Below, one piece after another: positions 1 through 7,668 of a stretch of DNA of 64,000 bases. The notes under the pieces were generated by a model. The model was not told where the DNA came from and did no database searches. It was given only the letters and a program-made list of their open reading frames with translations. The stretch comes from Mobiluncus porci. GTDB lineage: Bacteria > Actinomycetota > Actinomycetes > Actinomycetales > Actinomycetaceae. Location: contig NZ_VUMY01000014.1 of NCBI RefSeq assembly GCF_009695935.1, positions 1 through 64,000 of the forward strand. The letters run 5' to 3'. The translations under genes were made by a program, and so were the position numbers. The number at the start of each line of letters is the position of its first letter. Within the stretch, counting starts at the first letter, position 1.

Positions 1-116
1 TGTTTCGCAGTCCACCCAAGCTCTAACAACTCCAACGCATACTCACGCACAGCCGAACCAGACCACCTACCACCCAAGAGCGCAACTCCCTTCCAAAAAA
101 ACGTTGCACTCATCAT
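1..116 (-). CDS. Partial hypothetical protein, N-terminus only
   Basis: An open frame runs from an ATG pair at 111-116 to the left edge without a stop, giving 38 residues that begin MMSATFFWKG and end LELLELGWTAK. The stretch VREYALELLELGWTAK resembles the first helix of a helix-turn-helix in transposases or regulators, but this is only a visual impression. No clear Shine-Dalgarno precedes the ATG. The gene is cut by the window edge, so its length and function cannot be judged. Confidence 0.3.
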   Translation of the reverse strand, partial: MMSATFFWKGVALLGGRWSGSAVREYALELLELGWTAK

Positions 117-324
117 CTGACACCGCAATAATGGCAGTGCGAGCCGTTTTCTCCTGGGTTAGGACTCTGACTTCCCGGACGCGGCAAAACACAAGCCATA
201 TTTTCGCGAAAGCGCGGGCGTGAAGTAAGATTGGAAAGCTGTAATCAACCGCGGAAAAGCCGCGGGCGCAAGCCGCGAGGACTAATGCGTGTGCGGGCGC
301 AAGAGACTATTAAACGGAGAAACT
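117..324. other. Upstream region of tig
   Basis: About 200 bases without a convincing gene between the divergent edge ORF and tig. It holds GC-rich self-complementary stretches around 250-285 and a twice-repeated GCGGGCGCAAG (264-274 and 294-304) just before the tig ribosome-binding site. The tig promoter should lie here, but no clear -35/-10 pair can be named. Confidence 0.4.
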
Positions 325-1668
325 GTGAAGAGCACTGTTGAAAACCTGAACCCGACCAAAGTGAAGTTGGCAATTGAGGTCCCCTACGAAGAGTTCAAGC
401 CCGAGATGGACAAGGTTTTCAAGGAATACGCGGGACAAATCAACATCCCCGGGTTCCGTCGTGGACACGCCCCGGCGCGCGTAATCGAGTCCTACATCGG
501 ACGCGGCGCTGTTATTGAAGACGCCGTGAACCACGCCCTGCCAGAGTATTACGGCCAGGCTATTGAGGAAAACAAACTCGCCCCGATGGGTAAGCCCGAA
601 GTCGATGTCACCGACACCCCGAATGTGGAAGGTCCCGCGGGTGGGGATCTCAAGTTCACCGTGGAGGTCGAGGTTCGCCCCGAAGTGAAGCTTCCCGATT
701 TCTCCAAGCTGGAACTCGAAGTGGAGGCGGTTGACGTTGACGCCAAGGACGTCGAGGAGGAACTCAACAATCTGCGTCGCCGTTTTGCCACCTTGAAGTC
801 TGTGGAACGCGCCGCCAAGAAAGATGACTTCGTGACGATTGACTTGGTCACCAAGGTTGACGGCGAGGAAATCGACAATCTGGCTCAGGTCTCCTACCAC
901 ATCGGAGCCGGCGGGCTGGTAGAAGGGCTTGATGACGCCCTCAAAGGCATGAAAGCCGGAGCCTCCAAGGACTTCGAAACTCAGTTGAAGTCGGGCCCGC
1001 ACGGCGGGGAGACCGCTACCGTGACCGTCACCCTTGACCAGGTCAAAGTCCAGGAACTTCCCGAAGCTGATGATGAGTTTGCGATGATGGTTTCCGACCA
1101 CGACACCATCGGGGAGTTGAAGCAGGAACTAGAAGAAAACGCCGCGCGTCAAAAGCGTTCGGAACAGGCCATTGACGCTCGCGACAAGCTTGTGGAGAAA
1201 CTCCGCGACGAGTTGGATTTCCCGCTCCCGGAAGGACTTTTGGAAGAGTCGATTGCGGCCCAGACCGCTGAGGACGCCAGTGACGAGGATAAGGCACGGG
1301 TACGCGAGTTGGTCGAGAAAGACCTCAAGGTCCAGATTATTCTCGACACGGTGGCCGAGCAGCGCCAGATGAATGTCACTCAGCAAGAGCTCCTCGAGTT
1401 CGTTTTGCAAACCGCTCAGGCTTACGGCATGGACCCGTCGATGCTGTTGCAGTCAGCGGAACAGAACAACCGCATTCCGGCTTTCATCCAGGAGATTGCC
1501 CGCAACAAGGCGATTGCTAACGCCTTGGGCGAGGTGAAGGTGAAGGACTCCCAGGGCAAGGCCGTGGACTTGAGCGACTTCGTTGGTGCTGATGATGAGG
1601 ATGACGACGAGGAAGCTGAAGTCGAGAAGAAACCTGCTAAGAAGGCTGCTAAGAAGAAGGCTGAGTAA
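325..1668 (+). CDS. tig: Trigger factor, ribosome-associated chaperone and peptidyl-prolyl isomerase
   Basis: Trigger factor binds the ribosome near the exit tunnel and shields nascent chains; its middle domain is an FKBP-type prolyl isomerase. The N-terminal ribosome-binding signature GFRRGHAP is present near residue 45, followed by the isomerase region and a helical C-terminal chaperone domain. The protein ends in a strongly acidic then lysine-rich tail (DEDDDEEAEVEKK), common in actinobacterial homologues. The GTG at 325 is chosen because GGAGA sits five bases upstream; an upstream in-frame ATG at 289 would add residues with no family counterpart. It lies upstream of clpP1-clpP2-clpX, the usual protein quality-control order. 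A hairpin repeat follows the stop. Confidence 0.95.
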   Translation: MKSTVENLNPTKVKLAIEVPYEEFKPEMDKVFKEYAGQINIPGFRRGHAPARVIESYIGRGAVIEDAVNHALPEYYGQAIEENKLAPMGKPEVDVTDTPNVEGPAGGDLKFTVEVEVRPEVKLPDFSKLELEVEAVDVDAKDVEEELNNLRRRFATLKSVERAAKKDDFVTIDLVTKVDGEEIDNLAQVSYHIGAGGLVEGLDDALKGMKAGASKDFETQLKSGPHGGETATVTVTLDQVKVQELPEADDEFAMMVSDHDTIGELKQELEENAARQKRSEQAIDARDKLVEKLRDELDFPLPEGLLEESIAAQTAEDASDEDKARVRELVEKDLKVQIILDTVAEQRQMNVTQQELLEFVLQTAQAYGMDPSMLLQSAEQNNRIPAFIQEIARNKAIANALGEVKVKDSQGKAVDLSDFVGADDEDDDEEAEVEKKPAKKAAKKKAE

Positions 1669-1680
1669 AGCGTAGCCGGT

Positions 1681-1879
1681 GGGTCAGACCTCTCCGACGT
1701 AATGAACGAAGTGAATGTAGTCGGAAGGGTCTGACCCTAGGGCGTAGCGAAAGCAAAGCCTTAAACCGGCTGCGCCGCCGGGGTCGCACCCTTCTGGCTA
1801 CGTTGCTAGCGCAACTACGCCAGAGAGGTTCGACCCGCGTCGGCTACGCCTATGGACTCGACCCGCGTCGGCTACGCTC
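1681..1879. repeat. Intergenic GGGTCAGACC palindrome repeat, copy 1
   Basis: The 307-base gap between tig and clpP1 is largely made of two imperfect palindromes. The first begins GGGTCAGACC at 1681 and ends GGGTCTGACCC at 1727-1737, with arms of about 18 bases and CCGAC/GTCGG inside. The second begins GGGGTCGCACC near 1780 and closes with GGTTCGACCC, enclosing GGCTACGTTGC and its complement. Partial GTCGGCTACGC repeats follow. Closely related copies occur after clpP2 and at several other gene ends in this window. Confidence 0.75.
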
Positions 1880-1975
1880 AGGTGACTCCGATTAGCCGAT
1901 AGCGAAAAAAGCGAGGCCGGAGCGCCACTGGCGAGAGCAATCCACTAAGGTTAGAGTGACAACTTAGGAGGAAAA

Positions 1976-2593
1976 GTGCCCCAAAACGCGAAAGACGACG
2001 CTATCAGCGCGCCGATGAATGATTTCATCTACAAGCGCTTGTTGAAAGAACGCATTATCTGGCTCGGAACCCAGGTCGCCGAGGACAACGCCAACGCGAT
2101 TTGTGCCCAGCTACTTTTACTGGCTGCCGAGGATCCCGATTCAGATATCTACCTTTACATCAATTCCCCTGGCGGTTCCGTTACCGCGGGTATGGCGATT
2201 TACGACACGATGCAATACATCAAGCCCGATGTCGTGACCGTGGCGATGGGGATGGCTGCTTCTATGGGGCAGTTCTTGCTGACCGCCGGGGCGAAGGGCA
2301 AACGATTCGCGACCCCGCACGCGCGCATTTTGATGCACCAGCCGCTTGGCGGCGTGTCAGGGACCGCCTCGGAGGTGCGGATTAATGCTGACCTCATTTT
2401 GGCGATGAAGAAGGAACTCGCGGAGATTACGGCCGAGCGTACGGGTCACACTTTGGAAGAAATCACCAAGGATGCTGACCGTGACCACTGGTACACAGCC
2501 CAGGAGGCTTTGGAATATGGTTTCATCGATGCGGTCGTGGAGAATGCTGATGCGGTTGGTGAGGCTCGTGACGCCGCGGAGAAGGGGGAATAA
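1976..2593 (+). CDS. clpP1: ATP-dependent Clp protease proteolytic subunit 1
   Basis: This serine peptidase subunit forms the heptameric chamber that works with ClpX or ClpC. The catalytic serine lies in GMAASMGQ (Ser96), the histidine in ILMHQPLGG (His121), and the aspartate in DADRDHW (Asp170). At 205 residues it has normal family length. The GTG start is preceded by AGGAGG at 1967-1972. The gene is followed after only three bases by a second clpP, the actinobacterial arrangement in which ClpP1 and ClpP2 form a mixed tetradecamer. Which of the two contacts the ATPase cannot be seen from sequence. Confidence 0.96.
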   Translation: MPQNAKDDAISAPMNDFIYKRLLKERIIWLGTQVAEDNANAICAQLLLLAAEDPDSDIYLYINSPGGSVTAGMAIYDTMQYIKPDVVTVAMGMAASMGQFLLTAGAKGKRFATPHARILMHQPLGGVSGTASEVRINADLILAMKKELAEITAERTGHTLEEITKDADRDHWYTAQEALEYGFIDAVVENADAVGEARDAAEKGE

Positions 2594-2596
2594 CCA

Positions 2597-3280
2597 GTGA
2601 ACTACCAAGGTGATTTTGCCGCCGCGGGCGGCTTGACTATGCCGGGAAACAGTGGACTCATGATGCCGATGAGCCGCTACGTTTTGCCGAGTTTTGAAGA
2701 GCGTACCGCTTACGGGTACAAGCGTCAAGACCCTTATGCGAAGCTGTTTGAAGATCGCATTGTTTTCCTCGGGGTCCAGGTTGATGATTCCTCGGCTGAT
2801 GACGTGATGGCTCAGCTCTTGGTGCTGGAAAGCCAGGATCCCGATTCGCTTATCACGATGTACATCAACTCTCCCGGCGGATCTTTTACTGCGATGACAG
2901 CGATTTACGACACGATGCAGTACATCAAGCCAGAGATTCAGACTGTCTGTTTGGGTCAAGCGGCCTCCGCGGCGGCAGTTTTGCTTGCAGGTGGTGCCCC
3001 CGGGAAGCGTCTGGCGCTCCCGAACGCCCGAGTTCTGATTCACCAACCGGCCATCCAAGGCGCACAGGGACAGGCAACCGATTTGGCGATTATTGCCGAG
3101 GAAATCGACCGGATGCGTACTTGGCTCGAAGAGACTTTGTCGAAGCATTCCAACCGGACTCCGGAACAGATGCATGCAGACATCGACCGCGACAAGATTT
3201 TGACCGCCTCGCAGGCCAAGGAATACGGCCTTATTGACCAGGTTTTGAGCCCCCGCAAGGGCGTGACGTCGAATAACTAG
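2597..3280 (+). CDS. clpP2: ATP-dependent Clp protease proteolytic subunit 2
   Basis: Second ClpP paralogue, 227 residues, with an N-terminal extension of about 25 residues over ClpP1 that may be processed. The triad is visible: Ser124 in [11 protein letters not shown], His149 in RVLIHQPA, and the Asp of the RD pair in ADIDRDK. The oligomerisation motif YINSPGGS is conserved. It starts with GTG three bases after clpP1 stops, so the two are translationally linked. In actinobacteria both rings are needed for activity. A large palindromic repeat follows before clpX, so clpX may have its own promoter. Confidence 0.96.
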   Translation: MNYQGDFAAAGGLTMPGNSGLMMPMSRYVLPSFEERTAYGYKRQDPYAKLFEDRIVFLGVQVDDSSADDVMAQLLVLESQDPDSLITMYINSPGGSFTAMTAIYDTMQYIKPEIQTVCLGQAASAAAVLLAGGAPGKRLALPNARVLIHQPAIQGAQGQATDLAIIAEEIDRMRTWLEETLSKHSNRTPEQMHADIDRDKILTASQAKEYGLIDQVLSPRKGVTSNN

Positions 3281-3290
3281 CCTAGCCAAC

Positions 3291-3540
3291 GGGTCAGACT
3301 CTCCGGCGTAATGAACGAAGTGAATGTAGTCGGAAGGGTCTGACCCAATGCTTGCAATTTTGCTTCGCAAAATTGCGCACCGCTTCCTTGGTCTCGGCAA
3401 TGCTCGAGCGAACTCGGCATTGCTCTCGACCTGCATCGCGTTGGCGTAGCGAAAGCAAAGCCTTAAACCGGCTTCGCCGTCGGGGTCGCACCCTTCTGGC
3501 TACGTTGCTAGCGCAACTACGCGAGAGAGGTTCGACCCGC
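3291..3540. repeat. Intergenic GGGTCAGACC palindrome repeat, copy 2
   Basis: The 364-base gap between clpP2 and clpX carries a near copy of the tig-clpP1 repeat. GGGTCAGACT at 3291 pairs with GGGTCTGACCC ending at 3346, and the block TAATGAACGAAGTGAATG in the loop is identical to copy 1. A small hairpin CAATTTTGC-ttc-GCAAAATTG follows at about 3355-3375. The second palindrome, GGGGTCGCACC to GGTTCGACCC, recurs at about 3485-3538. The remaining bases up to clpX should hold its promoter; none is clear. Confidence 0.75.
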
Positions 3541-3644
3541 TCCGGCTCCGCCTTCCAATTCAGCCAAAAGGCCCGTTTCAACGCGAGTTTTCGCTCTTTT
3601 ACCCTTAGAATCATTAGGTAACCGTTTCCAACCGAGGGGTGTTC

Positions 3645-4901
3645 ATGTCTCGCCCAGCCGAGTCTGTTGATTTACTAAAATGTTCTTTCTGCGGGAAGTC
3701 ACAGCGTCAGGTTCGCAAGTTGATTGCTGGACCCGGTGTCTATATCTGTGACGAATGTATCGAACTGTGCAATGAGATTATTGCCGAGGAACTCGAGGGA
3801 GATAATTCCCCTGGTCTGGAGGTTCTTCCCACCCCGCACGAAATCTTTGACTTCTTGGAGCAATACGTTATCGGCCAGGAAAACGCCAAGCGAGCCCTTT
3901 CTGTGGCGGTTTACAACCACTACAAGCGGGTTCGCGCCATGCGTCGTAATGAAGACACCGGTATGGAGATGACGAAGTCGAATATTCTCTTGCTCGGTCC
4001 GACCGGAACCGGAAAAACCCACCTGGCTCGTACGCTCGCACGCTTGCTGAAAGTCCCGTTCTGTATTGTTGACGCGACGGCCTTGACCGAAGCCGGATAC
4101 GTGGGCGAGGATGTAGAAAACATCTTGCTGCGCCTTATCCAGGAGGCAGACGGCGACATCAAGAAGGCCGAACGCGGGATTATCTACATTGATGAAATCG
4201 ACAAGATTTCCCGCAAGGGCGAAAACGCTTCGATTACTCGCGACGTCTCAGGCGAGGGGGTTCAGCAAGCTCTGTTGAAGATTATTGAGGGCACCACCGC
4301 CTCGGTGCCGCCCCAGGGGGGACGCAAGCATCCCCACCAGGACTTCATTGAAATCAACACCTCTTCGATTCTCTTTATCGCTGCCGGTGCTTTCGCGGGG
4401 CTGGACGAGATTGTAAAGGCTCGTCTCGGACAGCGTTCCACCGGTTTTGGCTCGGATTTGAAGTCAGTCAAAGAACACGGGGATTTGTTCGCGAAGGTAA
4501 CGCCGGACGACCTGCACAAGTTTGGGTTAATTCCCGAGTTCATCGGGCGGCTTCCCGTGATTACGAACGTGTCGGCGCTGGATGTGGACGATTTGGCTCG
4601 CGTCCTGACCGAACCGAAGAACGCGATTTTGAAGCAATACCAGCACCTGTTCGAGCTCGACGGAGTGAAGCTGACCTTTACTGACGAGGCGATTCACGCA
4701 GTGGCGGAACTTGCGGAGAAACGCGGAACCGGAGCGCGGTCGCTGTCGACTTTGATGGAGCGGACCCTGGCGAGAACCATGTTTGACCTGCCGTCTCGAG
4801 ATGACGTTGCCGAAGTCATTATCGAGCCCGAATGCGTTCTCGAGGGCGAGGCTCCCACCATTGTCCTGCGTGACCTGCGTGCCGAGGCGAAGTCGGCGTA
4901 G
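3645..4901 (+). CDS. clpX: ATP-dependent Clp protease ATP-binding subunit ClpX
   Basis: AAA+ unfoldase that recognises substrates and threads them into ClpP. The N-terminal zinc-binding domain shows four cysteines in CSFCGKSQ and CDECIELC. Walker A is GPTGTGKTH, Walker B is IIYIDEID, and the ClpP-docking and sensor regions follow in a normal 418-residue protein. The ATG at 3645 is preferred over a GTG two codons earlier because GAGGGG lies at the right distance. It is followed after 45 bases by chorismate mutase. Confidence 0.96.
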   Translation: MSRPAESVDLLKCSFCGKSQRQVRKLIAGPGVYICDECIELCNEIIAEELEGDNSPGLEVLPTPHEIFDFLEQYVIGQENAKRALSVAVYNHYKRVRAMRRNEDTGMEMTKSNILLLGPTGTGKTHLARTLARLLKVPFCIVDATALTEAGYVGEDVENILLRLIQEADGDIKKAERGIIYIDEIDKISRKGENASITRDVSGEGVQQALLKIIEGTTASVPPQGGRKHPHQDFIEINTSSILFIAAGAFAGLDEIVKARLGQRSTGFGSDLKSVKEHGDLFAKVTPDDLHKFGLIPEFIGRLPVITNVSALDVDDLARVLTEPKNAILKQYQHLFELDGVKLTFTDEAIHAVAELAEKRGTGARSLSTLMERTLARTMFDLPSRDDVAEVIIEPECVLEGEAPTIVLRDLRAEAKSA

Positions 4902-4946
4902 TGAAACGATGTGGGCGTGTTTTGTCGTTCCAGCGGAGAGGAAAAA

Positions 4947-5258
4947 ATGGAAGCCGAAGGTATCTTGAGTAACCCGCCGCAGACGCCCGACGAGTTGAAA
5001 GAATATCGCGCCACCATCGATAACATTGATGCCGCCTTGGTGCATCTTCTGGCGGAACGGTTTCGCTGCACTCAAAAGGTGGGTGAGTTGAAAGCCCGAC
5101 TCGATCTTCCCCCAGCGGATCCTAAACGTGAGGAACGCCAGGTGGAGCGCCTCCAGGCGTTAGCCGAAGAATCAGGACTTGACCCCGATTTCGCGAAAAA
5201 ATTCCTTCGGTTTATCGTCGATGAGGTTATTCGGCATCACGTGGCTTTAAGGGGGTAG
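4947..5258 (+). CDS. Chorismate mutase, AroQ class
   Basis: A small all-helical enzyme that rearranges chorismate to prephenate for phenylalanine and tyrosine synthesis. The 103-residue protein shows the AroQ pattern: the R-x3-D-x2-D-x2-L-x2-L-x2-R start (YRATIDNIDAALVHLLAER) and the KVGELKA helix. The ATG at 4947 is chosen because GGAGAGG precedes it; an upstream GTG at 4911 has no such site. There is no fused DAHP synthase or prephenate dehydratase domain. It follows clpX closely and may be co-transcribed, with no evident functional link. Confidence 0.88.
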   Translation: MEAEGILSNPPQTPDELKEYRATIDNIDAALVHLLAERFRCTQKVGELKARLDLPPADPKREERQVERLQALAEESGLDPDFAKKFLRFIVDEVIRHHVALRG

Positions 5259-5264
5259 GCGTAG

Positions 5265-5340
5265 CGGGCGGGTCAGACCCTTCCGGCTACGTTCCCTGCG
5301 GTTACTACGCACAGTCGAAACCGTCCCTACAAGCCGCGTA
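5265..5340. repeat. GGGTCAGACCC repeat, short copy 3
   Basis: Between the convergent ends of chorismate mutase and the acyl-CoA synthetase, the sequence GCGTAGCGGGCGGGTCAGAC and the following CCTTCCGGCTACG match the left part of the intergenic palindrome family. The right arm is degenerate here. Confidence 0.6.
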
Positions 5341-5372
5341 ACGAAAAAGACGAAACCGTCTCCCCTGCTGCG

Positions 5373-7361
5373 CTAATCCCCGGAATCCTCGCGATGCGGG
5401 AAGGTAAGCATATTCTTGAAATAGCCCGTAACCTTAGATAAGTCGGGCATAGAAGCTATTCCTGCCATCACGCCGGACTTTTCTTCGAGCTCGGGGGACT
5501 CTACGTCCTTATAGATGTCGGCGATCTCCGTAACGCATTTTTCTAGGACAACCGAACGGCGTATCTTCATCGAAGGAGTTAACATTCCATTGGCCTCAGT
5601 GAAATCGAACGGCAGGATACGGAATTCGCGAATAGATTCGGCGCGAGACACGCCGGCATTCGCCTTGTCAATCGCACGGGAAATCGAGGCTTGAACTGCG
5701 GGATGGTGGGAGGCAGAGGTGACATCCATCGGCTCGAGACCCTTCTTCTTGAGCCATCCCGGCAGCATTTCCGCGTCGAGTGTCACCAAAGCGCCGACGA
5801 AAGGTTTGCCTTCCCCGACAACCATGATCTGAGAAATCAAGGGGTGGGACTGCAACGGTTCCTCCAAAGTCGCCGGCACTACGTTCTTTCCGCCCGCGGT
5901 CACCAATATTTCTTTCGCGCGTCCGGTTATGGTAAGTAATCCTGACTTATCCATAGTCCCGAGATCTCCGGAATTCAACCAGCCATCGGCTTTGAAAACT
6001 CCATCATTCTTATCAGAGCGCAGGTATCCCGGACTCACCGTGGGGCCTTTGAGCCAAATCTCTGACTGGGGGGTAACTCGAACTGTTGCGGAACAAACCG
6101 GTGCCCCGACAGTACCGATACGGTTCAAATGTGTTGTGTTTACCGTAATCGGTCCGCAAGATTCAGTCATACCGTAGCCTTCAAGAACGCTTAGACCAAT
6201 TCCACGATAGAAATGCCCCAGACGTTCCCCCAGCGCGCCTCCTCCGGAAATAACAAAGCTGCATTTCCCGCCCAGAAGCCCCATAATTGTGCGGTAAACC
6301 AGTTGCTCATAAAACGCGTGGCGCAGGCGAAGCCGCCGTGAGGGACCCTCCGGAGTATCGAGCGCCCTCGAATAGGCAATGGCGGTGTTAACAGCGCGTT
6401 TGAAAACCATATGCTTCGGTTTTGAAATGCCTGCCTGAGCGTCTGCAGAATTGTATATTTTTTCAAGCACGCGGGGGACAACTAAGAGGTAGGTCGGCTT
6501 GAACGAGCCAATGTCCGGAAGCAGGTTCTTAATATTTGGGGCATGTCCGAGAACTCCCTCCCCACTAAGCATGAAAACTTCCAGGAGTCGGGCATACACG
6601 TGAGCCAAAGGCAAAAACAACAGCAGCCTCGCCCGCGGATCCCTAGAAAATTCAGGCATCCACTCCATATTCGACCACACCAAAGTCGTGAAATTCCCGT
6701 GAGTGAGGACGGTTCCTTTCGGATCCCCAGACGTTCCCGAAGTGTAGATAATCGTGGCCGGTGAGTCCATGTTGAGCCCCTTGCGGGCTTCGTCGACCCG
6801 GACCTGCGCTACGGTTCGCCCCGCTTCGTGTAGGGCCGCAATTGCCCCGAGATCCAAAGATAAGACCTTGACCTGGCGGTTTACTTTGGCAGCGGCGGCT
6901 TCGATGGCTTCGGCGAGGCGCGCGTTTTCAGCAAAGGCTATCTTGATGTCAGCCTCCTTGATGACCACCCCGATCTGGTGGATTGAAGAAGTCTCGTACA
7001 GCGGCACATTGACCGCCCCCGCGCTCCAGCAGGCGTAATCGAGCAAAGTCCATTCATAAGAAGTGTGAGCCATAATCGCCATGTGCGACCCTGGTTCGAG
7101 ACCGAGAGCAATGAGCCCGCGGGAGACGGAATCGACCTCATCAAGGAACTGCTTCGCGGAGATCTTTTGCCACTCGTGGCCGAGCCCGGCCTTGCGTTCA
7201 ATAAGTGTCCCTTCGGGGTTGCGCTTTACCCGGTTCAACAAGAGCTTCACAATATTCCAGCTTCGCGGGATATCAACGGGGGAGGGGTTGTGAGCCTCCA
7301 TCGTGCCGTCCGGCAGGGTCTTCACTTTGAGGGGAGAAATAAAGTCCTGGGCTTCCGCCAT
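5373..7361 (-). CDS. Long-chain fatty acid-CoA ligase (AMP-dependent synthetase)
   Basis: An adenylate-forming enzyme that activates a long-chain fatty acid to acyl-AMP and then acyl-CoA. The P-loop TIIYTSGTSGDPKG, the acyl-binding GYGMTESCG and the hinge motif GWLNSGDLG followed by GRAKEILVTAGGKNV are all present in order. At 662 residues it matches the FadD15-type actinobacterial family. The ATG start has AAGGAG upstream. It stands alone on the minus strand, so its substrate cannot be deduced from neighbours. No membrane segment is obvious. Confidence 0.88.
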   Translation of the reverse strand: MAEAQDFISPLKVKTLPDGTMEAHNPSPVDIPRSWNIVKLLLNRVKRNPEGTLIERKAGLGHEWQKISAKQFLDEVDSVSRGLIALGLEPGSHMAIMAHTSYEWTLLDYACWSAGAVNVPLYETSSIHQIGVVIKEADIKIAFAENARLAEAIEAAAAKVNRQVKVLSLDLGAIAALHEAGRTVAQVRVDEARKGLNMDSPATIIYTSGTSGDPKGTVLTHGNFTTLVWSNMEWMPEFSRDPRARLLLFLPLAHVYARLLEVFMLSGEGVLGHAPNIKNLLPDIGSFKPTYLLVVPRVLEKIYNSADAQAGISKPKHMVFKRAVNTAIAYSRALDTPEGPSRRLRLRHAFYEQLVYRTIMGLLGGKCSFVISGGGALGERLGHFYRGIGLSVLEGYGMTESCGPITVNTTHLNRIGTVGAPVCSATVRVTPQSEIWLKGPTVSPGYLRSDKNDGVFKADGWLNSGDLGTMDKSGLLTITGRAKEILVTAGGKNVVPATLEEPLQSHPLISQIMVVGEGKPFVGALVTLDAEMLPGWLKKKGLEPMDVTSASHHPAVQASISRAIDKANAGVSRAESIREFRILPFDFTEANGMLTPSMKIRRSVVLEKCVTEIADIYKDVESPELEEKSGVMAGIASMPDLSKVTGYFKNMLTFPHREDSGD

Positions 7362-7476
7362 TTATGCTCCTTGCTAGAGTTTTTATCCCTTCTACTTTAC
7401 CTTTGGTGGGCTGTCAGGTGGGAATCCTCATGGATTGGGGGTCTGTCTACGTCACTGGCGTGCCAAAAAACTACGA

Positions 7477-7516
7477 TTTTTGAATTTATTGTCATATTAG
7501 GCAATAAATTCAAAAA
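7477..7516. terminator. AT-rich palindrome, copy A
   Basis: TTTTTGAATTTATTG at 7477-7491 pairs perfectly with CAATAAATTCAAAAA at 7502-7516 around a 10-base loop. Runs of T and A at the two feet would make it a bidirectional intrinsic terminator. Nearly the same arms recur at 33349-33394. Confidence 0.65.
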
Positions 7517-7558
7517 AAGGAAGAGCTAGGTACGGGTCTCCGGTTATTTGGCCGGCTC

Positions 7559-7614
7559 CGCGATGTTACGTGGCGGCGACGGCGAAGCCGACACATCCGC
7601 CACGTAACATCGCG
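7559..7614. terminator. 18-bp GC-rich hairpin downstream of valS
   Basis: CGCGATGTTACGTGGCGG at 7559-7576 pairs perfectly with 7597-7614. The 20-base loop holds a further CGGC-gaa-GCCG stem. It lies 55 bases past the valS stop and could stop or stabilise the valS transcript, although no T-run follows. Apart from this hairpin and the AT-rich palindrome, nothing is seen in the 307-base gap 7362-7668. Confidence 0.5.
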
Positions 7615-7668
7615 AAAACGTTAAGGGACGGCAATGATTTCTCGTCATAGGCGGAGCAGCGCAGGTTG

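Noticed and set aside
310-1101. Long minus-strand open frame of 263 codons opposite tig
   Set aside because: It lies wholly antisense to trigger factor, whose motifs are complete; the reverse frame has no family-like sequence.
2357-3436. 359-codon minus-strand frame over clpP2
   Set aside because: Shadow of clpP1-clpP2 and of the palindrome repeat; no recognisable domain or ribosome-binding site.
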